From contig JAFPVC010000037.1 of the NCBI GenBank assembly GCA_017413085.1, positions 35,203 to 99,202 on the forward strand: a stretch of 64,000 nucleotides of DNA, written 5' to 3'. Origin of the DNA: Prevotella sp. (GTDB lineage: Bacteria; Bacteroidota; Bacteroidia; Bacteroidales; Bacteroidaceae). Positions within the stretch are counted from its first letter, which is position 1. Every line of letters begins with the position of its first letter. This document shows, one piece after another, positions 63,118 through 64,000 of this stretch. Made by a program: the position numbers and the translations under genes. The notes beneath the pieces are model-generated. The model had not been told where the DNA came from. It worked only from the letters and a program-made list of their open reading frames with translations, and did no database searches.

Positions 63118-63798
63118 GTGAAGAAATCATTTTATTTACTGATTATAACAGCATTGCTATGCCTCACGCCATGCGCAGCATCCGCCAGGCACAACGAGAG
63201 TGACAGTACGAGCATAATGCTTGCCAAGGAGGATTCCATTGCTCTTGCGAAACTTGAGAAACAAGCAAAAGTCAAGTTAAAACGCGACTGGACAAACTGG
63301 AAACCGGATCCCAAGCGTGCTATGTGGCTTGCTATCGTAATACCAGGGGCTGGACAGATATACAACCGCAAATACTGGAAACTGCCCATCGTATATGGAG
63401 GATTCTTAGGATGTGCATACGCCATGCGCTGGAACAACCAGATGTATATGGATTATTCACAGGCATATCTTGACATAATGGATAATGACCCGTCGACAAA
63501 AAGTTATGCGCAGTTCCTACATCTCGGCACTCAGATAACATCTGCAAACGAAGATCGATACAAACAGATATTCAAATCGAGGAAAAACAAATACAGACGA
63601 TGGCGAGACTTGAGTTTCTTTTGCATGCTCGGTGTCTACGCTCTCTCTATTGTCGACGCATACGTTGATGCCTCACTGTCATCATTCGACATAAGCGACG
63701 ACTTAACTTTGCAGGTAGAACCTGCAGTAATAGGAAACAGCATACCAGGCAGTGGCCACGCATCATCCATTGGAGTGCACGGCTCATTAAATTTCTGA
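63118..63798 (+). CDS. DUF5683 membrane protein
   Basis: 226 residues from a GTG start at 63118, which places a signal peptide (FYLLIITALLCLTPCAASA) at the N-terminus. The DUF5683 core begins WKPDPKRAMWLAIVIPGAGQ and includes IYNRKYWKLPIVYGGFLG, with a later helix near FFCMLGVYALSIVDAYVDA. Function is unknown. In Bacteroidales the gene commonly follows parB, as here, and precedes a cell-wall enzyme, so a morphogenesis-related role is possible. Confidence 0.87.
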   Translation: MKKSFYLLIITALLCLTPCAASARHNESDSTSIMLAKEDSIALAKLEKQAKVKLKRDWTNWKPDPKRAMWLAIVIPGAGQIYNRKYWKLPIVYGGFLGCAYAMRWNNQMYMDYSQAYLDIMDNDPSTKSYAQFLHLGTQITSANEDRYKQIFKSRKNKYRRWRDLSFFCMLGVYALSIVDAYVDASLSSFDISDDLTLQVEPAVIGNSIPGSGHASSIGVHGSLNF

Positions 63799-63839
63799 TA
63801 TGCAAACAATAACAACAAGAAAATATCCAATTAATAATA

Positions 63840-64000
63840 ATGACAACAAGAAACATTAAGTATTACATCATTGCGCTTGCCATATTATTTGGCTTGTCGC
63901 CGTTTATTTCAAAAACGTTAGCAATACGCAGCATTCCAAACATTCTGTTGGCTATTGACGACAACCAGCAGGACGAGGATGATGACGAGGAAGACGAAGA
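63840..64000 (+). CDS. Start of an exported protein (partial)
   Basis: The ATG at 63840 opens a frame that runs off the window. The first 53 residues comprise a basic start and a hydrophobic signal or anchor (YIIALAILFGLSPFISKTLA), and then an acidic run (DDNQQDEDDDEEDE). In related Bacteroidales a LysM-type lytic transglycosylase gene occupies this place after the parB and DUF5683 genes, but the fragment is too short to confirm that. Confidence 0.65.
   Translation, partial: MTTRNIKYYIIALAILFGLSPFISKTLAIRSIPNILLAIDDNQQDEDDDEEDE

Overview
The window is a chromosomal segment of a Bacteroidales bacterium, most likely Prevotella or a close relative. Pointers seen in the sequence are repeated Bacteroidetes-type promoters (TTTG, about 20 bp, TAnnTTTG), a fused LpxC-FabZ gene, a PPi-dependent phosphofructokinase, proteins of Bacteroidetes-restricted families (DUF4270, DUF5606, DUF5683), a BspA-like leucine-rich-repeat/dockerin gene remnant and scattered secreted plant-polysaccharide enzymes. 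No rRNA, CRISPR array, transposase or prophage gene was seen. Most of the window is dense housekeeping sequence with 1-4 nt start/stop overlaps.

Layout. 1-9.2 kb (+): a gene tail, pyrF, the lipid A run lpxD-lpxC/fabZ-lpxA, miaA, a class A penicillin-binding protein and a GHL10-type secreted hydrolase. 9.2-10.05 kb: a scar-like non-coding stretch with a GC-rich three-way-junction repeat and the 3' remnant of a BspA/dockerin gene. 10.08-13.9 kb (-): nusB-yajC-ybbR-coaE-DUF5606-queF. 14-24.9 kb (+): rplY, pth, an S4 protein, a GH43 enzyme, a glycogen-synthase-like protein, a DUF4270 lipoprotein, a 42-residue protein, thrS, glyA, map and tsaD. 25-32.3 kb (+): a cinA-like gene, then ilvD-ilvB-ilvN, an acyl-ACP thioesterase and ilvC (branched-chain amino acids). 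32.5-39.6 kb (+): an acidic anchored protein with a retropepsin-like protease, panD-coaBC-coaX (coenzyme A), a DUF2520 protein, a GH51 arabinofuranosidase and prmC. 39.6-40.5 kb (-): queH and an OmpA-like protein. 40.7-48.7 kb (+): lysS, rlmN, a degenerate PdxA-like protein, a sigma-54 activator, an LptE-like lipoprotein, a TPR-like protein, secG and a membrane phosphoesterase. 48.7-53.2 kb (+): a secreted protein of unknown function, SGNH esterases and a Sel1-repeat protein. 53.2-56 kb (-): initiator tRNA, GH25 lysozyme and PPi-PFK. 56.5-64 kb: mtgA, uvrD-type helicase, a hemerythrin-LuxR regulator, tRNA-Cys/Leu/Arg, parA-parB, a DUF5683 protein and the start of one more gene.

Themes. Envelope construction recurs throughout (lipid A, two peptidoglycan glycosyltransferases, LptE, YajC/SecG, lysozyme). 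CoA synthesis (panD, coaBC, coaX, coaE) and queuosine synthesis (queF, queH) are each split over separate operons. Degradative enzymes (GHL10, GH43, GH51, SGNH esterases) sit singly in housekeeping operons with no susC/susD pair.

The least explained signal is a pair of intergenic arrays (29989-30098 and 56210-56319). Each has five units of exactly 22 bp with the same syntax (AATCAGG, four bases, GATTACA, four bases). Both lie upstream of recognisable promoters. Other points of interest are a PdxA paralogue that has lost its metal-binding histidines, a one-component regulator joining a hemerythrin domain to a LuxR helix-turn-helix, and a perfect 38-bp palindrome after ilvC.
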